Source: Plantago major (taxonomy: Eukaryota; Streptophyta; Magnoliopsida; Lamiales; Plantaginaceae). Taken from it: DNA of 64,000 bases. The DNA lies in NCBI GenBank assembly GCA_026545765.1, contig CM048844.1, positions 19,290,237-19,354,236 of the forward strand, in the 5' to 3' direction. Numbering within the stretch: the stretch's first letter is position 1; every line of letters starts with the position of its first letter. The notes below the pieces were generated by a model. The model worked only from the letters and a program-made list of their open reading frames with translations. It made no database searches and had not been told where the DNA came from. Positions 12,200 to 23,150 of this stretch are shown piece by piece. The position numbers were made by a program, and so were the translations under genes.

Positions 12200-12480
12200 A
12201 GAAGAATACGCTAGCATCTTCAACCCTAAGCATCATTATTATCAGTTAATCATAACAAGCACCATACAAACTACAAAATAAGCATCTCAAACTTGACAAA
12301 CCAAGTATCATTTGAATATCAAGATTCAGAACAAAGTCAATTAAACCTCATGCACCATTAATTTTAAACCACAATTAAACATCATCCGATACCACAATTC
12401 ACAAACATGATCTTAAACCACAAGTATCATCAAATACCACAAGCATCATCTAAAATTACACAAGTATCATGATATAATTT
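12200..12480. repeat. Degenerate CAAGCATCAT / AAGTATCAT array
   Basis: Many near-copies of CAAGCATCAT, AAGTATCAT and AAGCACCAT are spread over about 280 bases. They are the reverse complement of the GATGCTTG/GATACTTG words in the array at 20054-20390. This looks like an eroded relative of the interior of the Mutator-like element at 18464-20864. Termini could not be found here. Confidence 0.5.
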
Positions 12481-12969
12481 GTGAAAAGATAATTAATTGA
12501 TGCTCAGTTTATTTGATGTAATGTATATTTACTATATTTAGTTGGAGGTGTTATAATCATGCCATAATTATACACTATGTTGTAAGGAAAAACAGAGTAT
12601 ATATATATAAATTATAAGTATTGAAGTTTTGGGAACACTAATACATAATCATCTTAGGATATAATGGTGGTGTAGGAGTACTTTATACTTTAGATTCCCA
12701 GTGCTACAAATGTTATTAATGTAGAGAAGTTACAGATCCTCCACCCCATTAAATACCCTACTCATTTAATTGGTACACATGGCGTACAAATTAACTAGTA
12801 ATATTAACCATGGTTGACTCTTCTCTCTCCCATATATCCGCTCCTATTACAAAACTTTTACTAAAAATAGGCCTCTAGTCTTTTAAACATGATTTTCTTT
12901 TTATTTTAACACTAGTTTATGACCTGTCGATACTCGACGGATATGGTAAAAAATAATTAAGTATAAACG

Positions 12970-13125
12970 TGTAACGACCCGATCATTATTCAATCGAGCC
13001 CCACCCTTTGTGCGAGGGCGGTTACTCATAGGAAGCTCTCTGATTGATATGTTGGCCCCAATGTAACAACAACACGCGCCCTTTCCTCACTTTGTCTCAC
13101 TGCGAAGCAAGGCGTTGAGACCAGT
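12970..13125. mobile_element. Partial Cassandra-type LTR (5S rRNA-derived TRIM)
   Basis: Begins TGTAACGACCCGATC, followed by words shared with the copies at 14.7 and 47.6 kb (CGGTTACT, a cluster of CTCACTTTGTC-like words, GTCACCCA). It stops just where the 5S-like box begins, so only the 5' half survives. Cassandra elements are short non-coding retrotransposons whose LTRs carry 5S rRNA promoter sequence. Confidence 0.55.
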
Positions 13126-14015
13126 CACCCACAAAGAAAAAGTAAAAGTCTACCGAAACATGTGATAAGATATGATAGTGAAATAATAATACTTACTTTT
13201 TCAGTGGTCCCCCCCCCCCCCAAAATCGTTGGAGCGTATGAAAAATGATTTATTAAAACAATAAATTTATTTTTTTGGGTGGGGCGTGGGGTCCACCCGC
13301 GGGACAAGGTTGTTGGCCGCCTTACCTGATTAGTTATATATGGTATGCGCTTTTTTTGTATTGAACTTGGAGCCCACCCATACCCGTTAATTAACATTTA
13401 ACGGGTACCGGTCGGAAACTCATTTTGATATTTATAGGGTTCCACCCCGTCGGTTTAAACTGGTTAGTGTCGGTTTGATGATTTTTTTTTATTATAGTCA
13501 ATTCTAATTTATTAGAAGCATCATTCATGTTGTTTATGTTGTCCATATTTAAGCACTCAACAATATCACCGAGCATTATGACATATCATATTGATTAATC
13601 TCATCTACTATACAGACCATCTTAGTTATGAACTAAAATTTTATGAGATCGCACTACTCGAAAGTCTAATCATGATTCCATAAAAGCATGTTAACAGATG
13701 AAACCTTTAGTACGATTATATGGTTAGGCATTCCTGAACTGTTAAATCGTATTGATTAACTTTTGCGAAATCATTGCGGCAAACACAATGTTGTTGTAAA
13801 TACATGTGAAATAATATCTCCGACACAATCCTTTTCAAATTATAGTAGAATAACAACACCGGCTTACTCAAAATTTCAATCTTCAATTTGATATAAAATT
13901 CAAGTTTAGTTTCAATTTTTTTTGTATTTATGCTAATTTTTGGGAATAATTTCATCCATGCTCGTTCTCATTATCTCAAATAACCTCGTTAAACGTGGAC
14001 ATTTACTAATTTCTT
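13126..14015. other. Intergenic DNA, no gene seen
   Basis: AT-rich sequence with a C11 homopolymer near 13209-13220 and a GC-richer patch at 13280-13320. The open frames on the minus strand lack recognisable motifs. Confidence 0.4.
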
Positions 14016-14024
14016 ACATAATAA

Positions 14025-15040
14025 GGGAAATTTACATATACCACCCCTACAATTGGCCCTCTTGTCCCTCGCCCCTTACTATTTAAAATATTACAGATAC
14101 ATTCAAATTTTGTAAATATATACAACCTCAAAAGTCAACGAAGGTGATGACATGACCTACCATTTTAGTGATGTGGAGGAGAGAGTTTGCAGTATCCACG
14201 AAAATGTCATCCATATTATTGATTTTTACTTTCTTTAATTGTTTATTTTCGCTTTTCTTCTTACTCCTTTATTCATATTATTGCAACCCAAGTGCCTAGT
14301 CTTAATATTATTCTCCATAGCTCACACAAATCTTTCCTGAAAAAGCTCAAATCAGTGCCTATCAAACTTTAACATCAATTAAACTCCACAAAGACTAAAT
14401 TGTTCAACTACATGTTATAGGTCTCCAAGAAAATAGAATTTGGAGCCTTAACATTCCTGACATGGAGTTGTTAGAGCTCCAAGTCGGAGTCGTCAACAAC
14501 TCCGACATGAAGCTCATAAGTTGTGCAACTCCAAGTCGGAGTTGTCAACATCTCCAACTTGGAGCCGTTAAAGCTTCAAACCGAACAGCTCTGATTTGGA
14601 GCATTAACAGCTCTGACATGAAGGTGTCTAGCTCCCCCCGTCGAGTTATAACTATTAAATACTATGACTTAAGTGCATTAACTAAATTGAAATGACTTAA
14701 CCACTAATCGATCGAACCCCGACCCTTTGAGTCGACACGGTTACTTATGGACAACTCTTTCGAGTCCTTTCCCACGCACTTTGTCCTCACTCGTGCGCGA
14801 ATCGGGAGATTTATCAGTTGGTCACTCATCCTAAGATTGCTCCAGAGCAAGCACGTTTAACTCTGGAGTTCTTATGGATGAATTTCCGAAAAGAAAGGTG
14901 CAATTGGTATGAGTAGCGTTCTCAATCCCTTTAAGCTCTTTAAAGCTTAACTTGGAACTTTAGAGCGTTACATAAATAGTCCAAGTAGGAGTTGTAAGAG
15001 TTTTGGGAATTTTTATTGGAAAATGCTACAAATAATTTTG
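14025..15040. mobile_element. Mutator-like element A, right end lost, with CTCCAAGTCGGAG array
   Basis: Starts GGGAAATTTACATATACCAC, the same style of end as the elements at 43513, 45216 and 54068. The inside carries CTCCAAGTCGGAG at 14478-14490 and 14529-14541, with further variants (CTCCAACTTGGAG, CTCCGACATGAAG). A Cassandra-type LTR (14693-14972) splits it: TCCAAGTAGGAGTTGT resumes at 14980 directly after the LTR. No right terminus or target duplication was found, so the end given is approximate. Confidence 0.5.
14693..14972. mobile_element. Cassandra-type solo LTR with 5S rRNA-like box
   Basis: At 14819-14876 the sequence follows the reverse complement of plant 5S rRNA: GGTCACTCATCCTAAG, then AGCAAGCACGTTTAACTC, then GGAGTTCTTATGG. 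The 5S counterparts are GGTCACCCATCCTAG, CAAGCACGCTTAACTGC and GGAGTTCTGATGG. The right end is CGTTACA, shared with the 47.6-kb copy. It is non-coding. Limits are by comparison with that copy. No clean target duplication was found. Confidence 0.65.
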
Positions 15041-15455
15041 TATGATACTATTTAGGATGATCCATTTTGTTTGCGTTTAACATGCGCTAAAAAAATGTCA
15101 ACTTCTGTGGACACATATTTTGTAAAGAATTGTTGAAATGATTTGATGCGGCTATGAATTCATCTTCTTAGACATGGCTCCCCGAGATCCTGTTTCTCTA
15201 ACTACATATAAAACCCAAAGAACTTGATTCAAACTTCACTAACTTTTCAGTTCAATTTAAATTCCACATGTTAATCTTATTCTTTTATTCTTTTAGTTTC
15301 AATTTTGTACATATATATGTCAGTTTTTAAGTAAAAGGCCCAGGACTCGAGTCTTATTGGCATGATTTTTTCCACTTTTATAGTTTTATTTATATATTTT
15401 TGAATATCTTTATTTTTTTCAAATATTTGGTGTTATCAATGTTTTTAATCTTATA

Positions 15456-15694
15456 CTCCTTCCGTCCCAATTTCAACTTCCCGCATTCCATTTTGGGACG
15501 TCCCAATTTCAACTTCTCATCCCTTACATGAAAAATCTATCCCCTACCTTATACACTATCTCTCCTACTTTATTCACTATTTGTCATACTTTATTCAATA
15601 TATTTCATACTTTATCATTAGCTCTCCTACTTTACGAACTTTTCTCTTAAATCTAGTGCCCAGGCGCAGAAAGATAAAATCAGGACAAAGGGAG
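15456..15694. mobile_element. Stowaway-like MITE, 239 bp (family 2)
   Basis: Left end CTCCTTCCGTCCCAATTTCA, right end ..GACAAAGGGAG, flanked by TA (15454-15455, 15695-15696). The inside has repeated words TACTTTATTCACTAT and CTCCTACTTTA. The same family lies inverted at 58897-59136 and as a fragment near 40080-40260. Confidence 0.75.
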
Positions 15695-16663
15695 TATATA
15701 TTATACTTGAGAGTAAATATGTAAAACTATTATACTTTATTTGTGAGAAGTGCCATAATTTTTCTAGCTAGCTGCTCTTTTTGCTTGATACTTCCATTTC
15801 GAGGTTCTTTACTTGAGCTATGTACGAAATATGTGATTTATTTAGTTTTTTTCGTCTATGTTATATGTACAAATTGGCACGGGGATGATCATGTTGAACA
15901 TAATGGTTACTCAAAATCATCACATGATAAACCCGTCAAACCCCAACTAGTAATTAATTTGTTGCTTGTTCAGTGATTATTTTGTATTTTAACCCAGCTA
16001 AAATTAATTTTAATAATGATTTGCAAATAAACCAAATCTTATCCGACTTAAATTAAATTCCACCACTACTACTTTCAATTATAAAAGAGTAAGTTTTTAA
16101 GAGACGGACTACTGAAAAATAAAAAAGACGACATACGTTTGGATTATTACCGAAAATATATGGTGTTTAATTAAGACCATTGTGCTTTTTATGATAGAAA
16201 GAATATGCATTTTAATAACGAAATGGGTGTTTGTTTCAAGAGATTATGTTCTTCTTGACGGTATCACTCCATCTATTTTTAAATTAGTTATATACGGGTT
16301 TTAGAAAACATTATCTTTGTTGTGAAAAAAGTATAAACTTGAAGCTGTCAATTAAGCAATAGCTAGTTGACTGAACTTGATAAACGCGTCTCTCACTTTC
16401 CCTTTTTCTGTACCAACTAGTAAGAAAATGTAGTTTGCAATTGCATGTTAAAATGGAAGATGACAAAATAGATTATGAAAATTATATGTGTACATAGACC
16501 ATAATGTATTATTATATGGAGTGATGTAGTGCAAATTTAGGCTGTTTGGCAAGGTATTTTTAGGTGTTTTTAACCAGGTTTTGTGGGTTTTAATCGCTTG
16601 CCACATATGGTTTGTTTCGTTAATTGAAACTTTGACTCCTTAAATGTTCCTTCAAACAATATA

Positions 16664-16917
16664 CTCCCTCCATCCCAATTCAAATTCCGTTATTGTTTTT
16701 TGATCTGTCTCAATCTCAACTTCTCATCATGAAAAATCTATCACCTATTGTTTCATTAATATTTCACATACTCTATTCTTTCTTTCGATTAATTACTTTA
16801 TTCATTCAAACTTACATAGTAAATTATTTTGATTATTTACAAATTTATACAATTTACTCTTAAAAATTGTGTCCGTACGACCATACCTATGAGAAGTTGA
16901 GTCTGAAACGGATGGAT
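16664..16917. mobile_element. Stowaway-like MITE, about 254 bp (family 2 relative)
   Basis: Left end CTCCCTCCATCCCAATTCAA. The right end reads as a degraded inverted copy (GAGAAGTTGAG, then CGGATGGAT), with TA at both edges. It shares AACTTCTCATCATGAAAAAT-like words with the copy at 15456 but has diverged more. Confidence 0.6.
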
Positions 16918-18463
16918 TATGAAAGAACATATTTTAATATCAATTCTATACATTTTGTGTATGGGTTCGATTTTTGTCGAGAGCGGGTTTGTGATTTAGT
17001 GTATGTTAGTTTGTGATAGATTGAAATGATTGACGAATGATATATTAGTTCAATTGATGTAATATGATTGTAATAGTGATATTCTTTAAAAAAAATTACA
17101 TACCTAAATATATTTATTAACTTATCTAAATATATGAAATCGAACATAGTTAGTTAAATTTTAGTCAGGTTTTCTTCTTGTTGGACAACATATGATCAAA
17201 CGACCGATAATGATGTTATATTGTTTGAATTTCCAACACTAATTGCCATAGTTAATTTCCATGTTTAAGACTAAATTAAACAGGAATGCGGAACTGCTTA
17301 CCAAAAGCATGAATCAATTTGTATTGAATTTCCTTCTAACAAAGATTTTAGCAACTTCATTACAAATCAGCAAGGATTAAAATTTTTGACCAATTAGAAT
17401 AAAACGATTTAACACTCAGCAATGGAATAGACCAATCACAGCATAAGGATTTGCGAACTAATTAATTGACGTGGACACTCTAAAATACCTCTAAACATTT
17501 TTTGTTTAATGTAGAATATAGATATATAGATTCTCGAGTAATGGAATTAGAGTCTTTAGTTAATCTACATTTGTATGATTTTAATTGAATTATTAACTAC
17601 GATTGCATAAAATTGTTAAAAACATACAATCTAATCTTTATTTCACATTTGTAATGATTTCAAATCATTAAGAGTGAATGGTATAGAGCTTTAATTCAAA
17701 AAATTAGGTTAAAAACATCTAAATTTTTACATAACTTAAGGTTTTAATTCTATACAAATCACTCCCTAATTATATTTAAATGATTAGATGTTTTTTGGTC
17801 ACAATTATTAACTACTTTAATCTTTCGAATAATTTTTAATTTTTTATTAGTAATATTTTTCACATGCATATTTCATAATCACAAAGTCATGGAATTGACC
17901 TCTTTTAATGAGGAACCGACTGATGTTCTCAAGTTTCATAATATTTTTGAACTGAACATTTATGTATATAATTTTAAGTTTAGTAACTAAATACAAAAAT
18001 TAACTCTTAGACAATTGAGAAAAATGTTACACATTCTTGTTCCTCTCGTTTAGTACTTGGTACACATATAATTACGGAATTACAAAAACTTATTTTATAT
18101 AATAATATTTCTCTATTCATTTTATTGTATGGATAATAATAATCAAGCATTTTAGTTTGGTGGGATTTTTGTTAGAATAATCATAAAACATTATGGGCGA
18201 AGAAAAATAAAAATATTGTGAGCTACCTATTCTTAGTAAATCATCAAAAAAAATTGTGGAAGGTGGAAGAGGCACATGGGAAAACTTAAAGATTGGGGAG
18301 AAAATTATGGAACCGTAAATTATCAAATAACCATGGCTAAACTTGATCTAATGAATTAAGGTTAAATTACGACATGTGGACCAATTATAAGAGTGGGGTA
18401 TTTTATGGGGTAGGGGATCCGCCTCCCAAGAATTCGCAGTTGAACGAGTCATAATTTAGATAA
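16918..18463. other. AT-rich intergenic DNA, no gene seen
   Basis: Very AT-rich. The short minus-strand frames at 16917-17147 and 18117-18326 have low-complexity composition and no domain. The stretch ends at the 9-bp target site TTTAGATAA (18455-18463) of the next element. Confidence 0.45.
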
Positions 18464-18512
18464 GGAATAATTACAAATTAGTGTAACTTTCAAAAACTTC
18501 TAACACTTTAGT

Positions 18513-19555
18513 AGGCTCAGTCTACGGTCTGACTACATTTGTATTTGGTTAACGTACATCCATCTCAGTTGTATTCATTTATAACCTTTAGATCATTTGT
18601 ATTAATAATTTTTTAAGTTGTACTAAATCTTGACCGTTCATATGATTGTAAAAATTATACAATGGCATTTTTTGTAATTTTAACTATGCAAACGGGTTGT
18701 AATGTCACGTACTAACTTTTATATTATACATTATAAATTTTGTTTTAAAAGTAAAATAAAAAACTGAAATCCGAATATTATTTCTATTTCATTTAAAAAA
18801 AAAACTAACAAACATTCGAACATATTAAATTTCTTCCCAAAATCACTAAGAACCCTAATTTATTTATTCAGGCAGCCGCTGGGGGCGATGTGCTAAAATC
18901 AAATGTATTGATCGATGGTTCTTGTCCATTGTCGCACAGAAAGACAAATTAAAGTGAGTTCTACTTTTTAGAAATTTAGAATTAGAAAGAAGTGTGGGCA
19001 ATTTTCCTTCACTTCAGCTCCAAATGAAATTTATACATTGTTCATTCTTGGGTGGTTCGAATTGCATCAATCCTGCACATGGGACTGCTTGATAAATCTG
19101 AGCGGATGGAAGCGCCTTCTCTTCTCTACGATAATTCTGGTCCGGAAACGAGTCACGCTTAGGTGAAGAATATGAAATCAAATTTGATGAATTTGTTGGA
19201 ATAATTGAACAAATTGGGACAAAGATGAAGAAATTAGGGTTATTAAAAATGAATTGGGAAAGAACTGGCTGGAAAAAAACGTAGATTTAGTATGATAATG
19301 ATAATAATGGGAGATAAATATTTATATTCAGATATAAATTAATTTTAACTTTAAGAATTTATATTATGACATTACAATCTTATTTGTATAGTTAAATTTA
19401 CAAATATTGCCATTGTAAAATTTACAAGTCCAATGAACGATTATGATTACAAGTTAAAATAATATTTGTGCAAACGATCTAACGGTTGTGAATAAATATA
19501 ACTGAGATGGGTGTACGTTAAGCTGTACAATTGTAGTCGGACCTTAGAACTGCCC
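18513..19555. mobile_element. Mutator-like element F (possible Pack-MULE), 1043 bp
   Basis: Perfect 9-bp target duplication CACTTTAGT at 18504-18512 and 19556-19564. Inverted repeats extend roughly 60 bp or more: left TCTGACTACATTTGTA, right read inward CCGACTACAATTGTAC, then AACGTACAYCCATCTCAGTT in both. The interior (about 18830-19290) has less repetitive sequence resembling a gene piece: AACCCTAATTTATTTATTCAG on one side and AATTAGGGTTATT on the other. No open frame survives. Such captured gene pieces are known in Pack-MULEs; which gene is not recognisable. Confidence 0.75.
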
Positions 19556-20053
19556 CACTTTAGTTATACATAAAAAAAACTTCCTACAAATTGGTGATAA
19601 ACTTCCTACAAATTAGTGATTTTATTATTTTTAGTAAATTTGAAATTAAATACGCAATTATTAATAAAATCAATCAATTATTTATAGGAAACTAAATCAA
19701 AACACACCATTATCAACACGCTAGATGCCAATTGAAACAGGCAAGCATATGCTAATTGATACAACATCTGCTAATTGATACAAGCATCATCATCACAATA
19801 ATCAACCTTCTAGCTTCCTACATCCTCCATTATCATTTTTTTCGTCATGTTTTCTTATTGACATCGTACCTCCTTAATTAACTAAATTCTATTGGCATTT
19901 GTTCAATCAGTGGATTGCATTGAGTTAGTTTTGTTTCCTCATTCAAACTTGGATGTTTTCTTAATGATGCTTGATGCTTGTTGTAGCTATTGAAGAATGA
20001 TCCTTGATACTTTGATGTATCAATGGTGCATGTGTAACTAATATGTAACTAAT

Positions 20054-20390
20054 ATGATACTTGTTTTGTTTTGGAGACTTGTATTATATGATGCTTGTAA
20101 TTTAATGCTAAATGATGATTGCAGTACTAATATGATGCTTGTTTCGTATTGAATGCTTGTATTATATGATACTTGTAATTTAATGCTAAATGATGCTTGC
20201 GAATACTAATATGATGCTTGTTTCGTATGGATACTTGTAATGTAATGCTAAATGATGCTTGCGGTATAATATAATGTTTGCAGTATAAGATGATGTTTGT
20301 TTCGTATTGGATGATGCTTGCAATATAATATGATGCTAAATAATGCTTGCAATTAAATGCTGGTAAATGAGAACGATCGTTTATTTTGAT
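20054..20390. repeat. Imperfect ~79-bp tandem array rich in ATGATGCTTG
   Basis: The unit beginning ATGATRCTTGTTTYGTAT recurs at 20054, 20132 and 20211 (spacings 78 and 79 bp). Shorter derivatives follow to about 20390. Inside each unit GATGCTTG/GATACTTG and TAATGCTAAATGATG recur. A few inverted copies (CAAGCATCAT) lie at 19750-19795, left of the array. It forms the interior of element D. Confidence 0.7.
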
Positions 20391-20538
20391 GGTGCTTGAC
20401 TAATCTTACGAAACCAAATCTAAACAGATTCTAATAGATGATTAGATGATTGAATATTAATTTTGATTATTAAATATACTATATTTAGTATTTATTTAAA
20501 GGCATCTTTGGAATTAGATATATAGACACTAAATTGTA

Positions 20539-20795
20539 CTTCCTCCGTCCCGTCCGATGTTTCCTATTTTGACTTTTCTCGGTCAACTATTTCCAAATTT
20601 GACTACGAATCAATCTTCAACGAAAAATGTAAAATGTTCAATTAAATTATATTATGAAACTTTAGGGAGTGAAGTTTCATAATATAATTTTATTAAAAAA
20701 TTTACATTTGTGGTTTAAGTTTAATTCGTAGTCAAAGTTGGAGACGGTTGACTACAAAAAGTCAAAATGAGAAACATCGGACGGGACGGAGAAAG
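20539..20795. mobile_element. Stowaway-like MITE, 257 bp (family 3), nested in element D
   Basis: Ends CTTCCTCCGTCCCGTCCGAT and, inverted, ..CATCGGACGGGACGGAGAAAG, flanked by TA (20537-20538, 20796-20797). The centre folds back on itself (ATATTATGAAACTTTAGGG against GAAGTTTCATAATAT). A degraded relative lies at about 40781-40992. Confidence 0.8.
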
Positions 20796-21158
20796 TAGTA
20801 AAGATATTATATATCACTAATTAGTAGGAAAGATTTGAGGATGACACCAATTTGTAATTGTCCCTTCAGATAATTACCAAGTCAACCTTGATATAACTCA
20901 GATCAGAAATTCAAGAGTAAGTCTTAGTCTCCTACAAATTACATCTCTACAACATGGTGAAAATACACAAATAAACATTATAATTATATATAGTCATTAG
21001 GGATTTTAAATTAAAAAATATCGAAATTATACATTCACATAACATATGACATTATGTATTCACCCATAAAATATTATTGGTATTAATTATTAAGCATTAT
21101 AAAACGTTATCGATATCAATTTAAATTAATTATACTTGTAAATTTGAAGATTTCGGGG

Positions 21159-21505
21159 TATTAAGATGGGCCATCATCCCCTTAAAAGGCCTTATTAAGG
21201 GGAGAAGGTTATCCACCTTATATGTTGTTTGGAGGATCTACTCACAAGTGATGTGGGATAATTCTAACACGCCCCCTCACGAGTAGGCCGTGATTAGTCG
21301 GCTCTACACGTGGAATTATAATAGTCTATTTGGGCAAGCCGGAATTATCATCGACTGGGGCACCCATCATCAACTTGGGTCTGCTCTGATACCATATTAA
21401 GATGGGTCATCATCCCCTTAAAAGGCCTAATTAAGGGGAGAAGGTTATCCACCTTATATATTGTTTGGAAGATCTACTCACAAGTGTTGTGGGATAATTC
21501 TAAGA
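21159..21505 (-). mobile_element. Complete TRIM retrotransposon, 347 bp
   Basis: Two 111-bp direct repeats (21159-21269 and 21395-21505), over 90% alike by eye, are flanked by a perfect 5-bp duplication CGGGG (21154-21158 and 21506-21510). Read on the minus strand, each LTR begins TGTTAGAATTATCCCACA (the first base pair differs slightly in the right copy). TGGTATCAGAGC (21394-21383) directly abuts the 5' LTR: this is the primer-binding site for initiator methionine tRNA. A purine-rich tract GTGAGGGGGCG lies directly before the 3' LTR. Only 125 bp separate the LTRs, so nothing is encoded. Mobilisation must use proteins from another LTR retrotransposon. Confidence 0.92.
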
Positions 21506-21510
21506 CGGGG

Positions 21511-22902
21511 AACTCACAGCTCATTAATTTGCAAAACTGGCTGACTTATGAATAAAGTCTTTTCCCGTTGAATTATGGCATCTTCACCCACAGGCCACAA
21601 TAAATTATCAACTTGTTTTATCATTCATTGATATTTATTTCATGTTTTCTACTATAATTCTTACGGTGTACCATAAGAAAACCACATTAATTAAGTTAAA
21701 ATAAATTAAAATTGATTTTGTATGAGTCATATAGCGACCATATCCGAATCAAGTAAACGCTACAACAAAGCTTTACTTTTACATTATTTGTGGAAATTAC
21801 TTTTTGAAAAAGTTACCCTAACTTTTGAGCTCGATCCTGTTCCAATATACGCACTCGATCATTAGTTTACGTTACAAGGAATTGGTTTAGATCTACACGT
21901 GGAAATTGTCATTGGCTGTGATTTGTTTGAATGTTTAATATGTTGAATATATAATCTCAATCAAGGAATTAATGAGTGTTGAGTAATTGAAGTCAATTAA
22001 AGCTGGCAGTAGGGACTCTCACTTTGTTTGCACACCATCACGTAACGTAAGCTACAGTTCTTGATTTTGATTCTATGATTTAAGCATGATGATATATACT
22101 TTAATCTTTTTAAATCAAACTCCTTTTTTTTCTTTTTTTGTCAAAAGAAGATTTTTTTCTGGCCAAAATGAACGTTTGATACTACAGTCCAAATTTTAGT
22201 TAGTTACACAAACCCTCCACGACCCAAGTTGCATAACCTTGTCTTGGAGCGATTACAATTTACATGACCAAATGAACAAAACATAAAATTATTCAATTGA
22301 AATTTTCTTTTTACTCAGATCGTATATAGCGGTATAGGTGTAGGAAAGGATAAAACCGCGTAAGTTACGTACAATTTAATTATCTTACGTAAGTCATACA
22401 TGATCAAATGAGCATAACATAAAATATACGTGATTAAATTGAGATTTTCTTTTCCCTCAACTCGTAGAGGTGTAGGAAAAGATGAAAGTCGCATAATCTT
22501 GTTTGGAGAAGTTTAGAAAGTAAACGAGAAAGGAAAATCGAGATAGCAATTGTACTAGTAATAGAAGGCTACTAGATATAGTAGTACCAATTATCTGGCG
22601 CAAGTCATTACTGCATTTATTGTCGGCGCAGTTGACACACACATAGTAAAGTCCCGATCATTAGCGCGCACATAACGCATTCTATAATCCATACACGCAC
22701 GTAATCTACGTGTGAGTCCGTTTATACTTAATTTAACTATAGACGGACATGTGTCGTTAATAAAAACATCTATATTATCAATAATATATATTTTTTATTT
22801 ATAAAAAATAGATACTTTATTAACTAAACATTCTAAGTTACGTTTTCAGTAATATTTTAATGTATGTTCCTGTTTTATGATTTTTAGTTTTTTTACCATA
22901 TA
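21511..22902. other. AT-rich intergenic DNA, no gene seen
   Basis: No coding motif, tRNA or clear transposon end. A loosely duplicated pair of segments (TAGGTGTAGGAAAGGATAAAA near 22336 and GAGGTGTAGGAAAAGATGAAA near 22467, each preceded by ATTTTCTTTT) hints at an old local duplication. Confidence 0.4.
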
Positions 22903-23150
22903 CTCCCTCTGTCCCATGTCAGTTGTCCACTTTACACTAATTCGCGGTTAACAAAAATGAACTTTAACCATGAATAAATTTCAAACGGTAATGGTAAAAT
23001 CTTCACTTGAACTATATAATGAAAATTTAGACTTAAATTTTCATTATATAGTTCAAGTGAAAATTTTACTATTACCGTTTGAGATTTATTCACACAAAGC
23101 TCATTTTATCGATTTAATTAAGACAGTTTGACAACCAAAGACGGAGGGAG
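22903..23150. mobile_element. Stowaway-like MITE, 248 bp (family 4)
   Basis: Left end CTCCCTCTGTCCCATGTCAG, right end ..AAAGACGGAGGGAG, TA on both sides. The middle is a long near-perfect foldback (ACTTGAACTATATAATGAAA against its inverted copy TTTCATTATATAGTTCAAGT). A half copy lies at 61-245. Confidence 0.85.

Larger units (their letters stand above)
18464..20864. mobile_element. Mutator-like element D with two nested insertions
   Basis: Left end GGAATAATTACAAATTAGTG; right end, read inward, GGGACAATTACAAATTGGTG. The flanking 9-mers are TTTAGATAA (18455-18463) and TTCAGATAA (20865-20873), 8 of 9 identical, as Mutator-type transposition makes. A second Mutator-like element (18513-19555) sits 49 bp inside the left end, and a Stowaway-like MITE (20539-20795) sits near the right end. 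Without them the element is about 1.1 kb, and its interior is the ATGATGCTTG array. It is non-coding. Confidence 0.65.

Noticed and set aside
14819-14876. 5S rRNA gene
   Set aside because: Only part of 5S is recognisable, with many differences, and it sits inside a Cassandra-type LTR with flanks shared by other copies.
20054-20390. CRISPR-like array
   Set aside because: Units are contiguous and degenerate without unique spacers, and the genome is a plant nuclear one.
18464-20864. A single long foldback element with 1-kb arms
   Set aside because: Separate exact 9-bp duplications and different terminal sequences show two Mutator-like elements, one inside the other.
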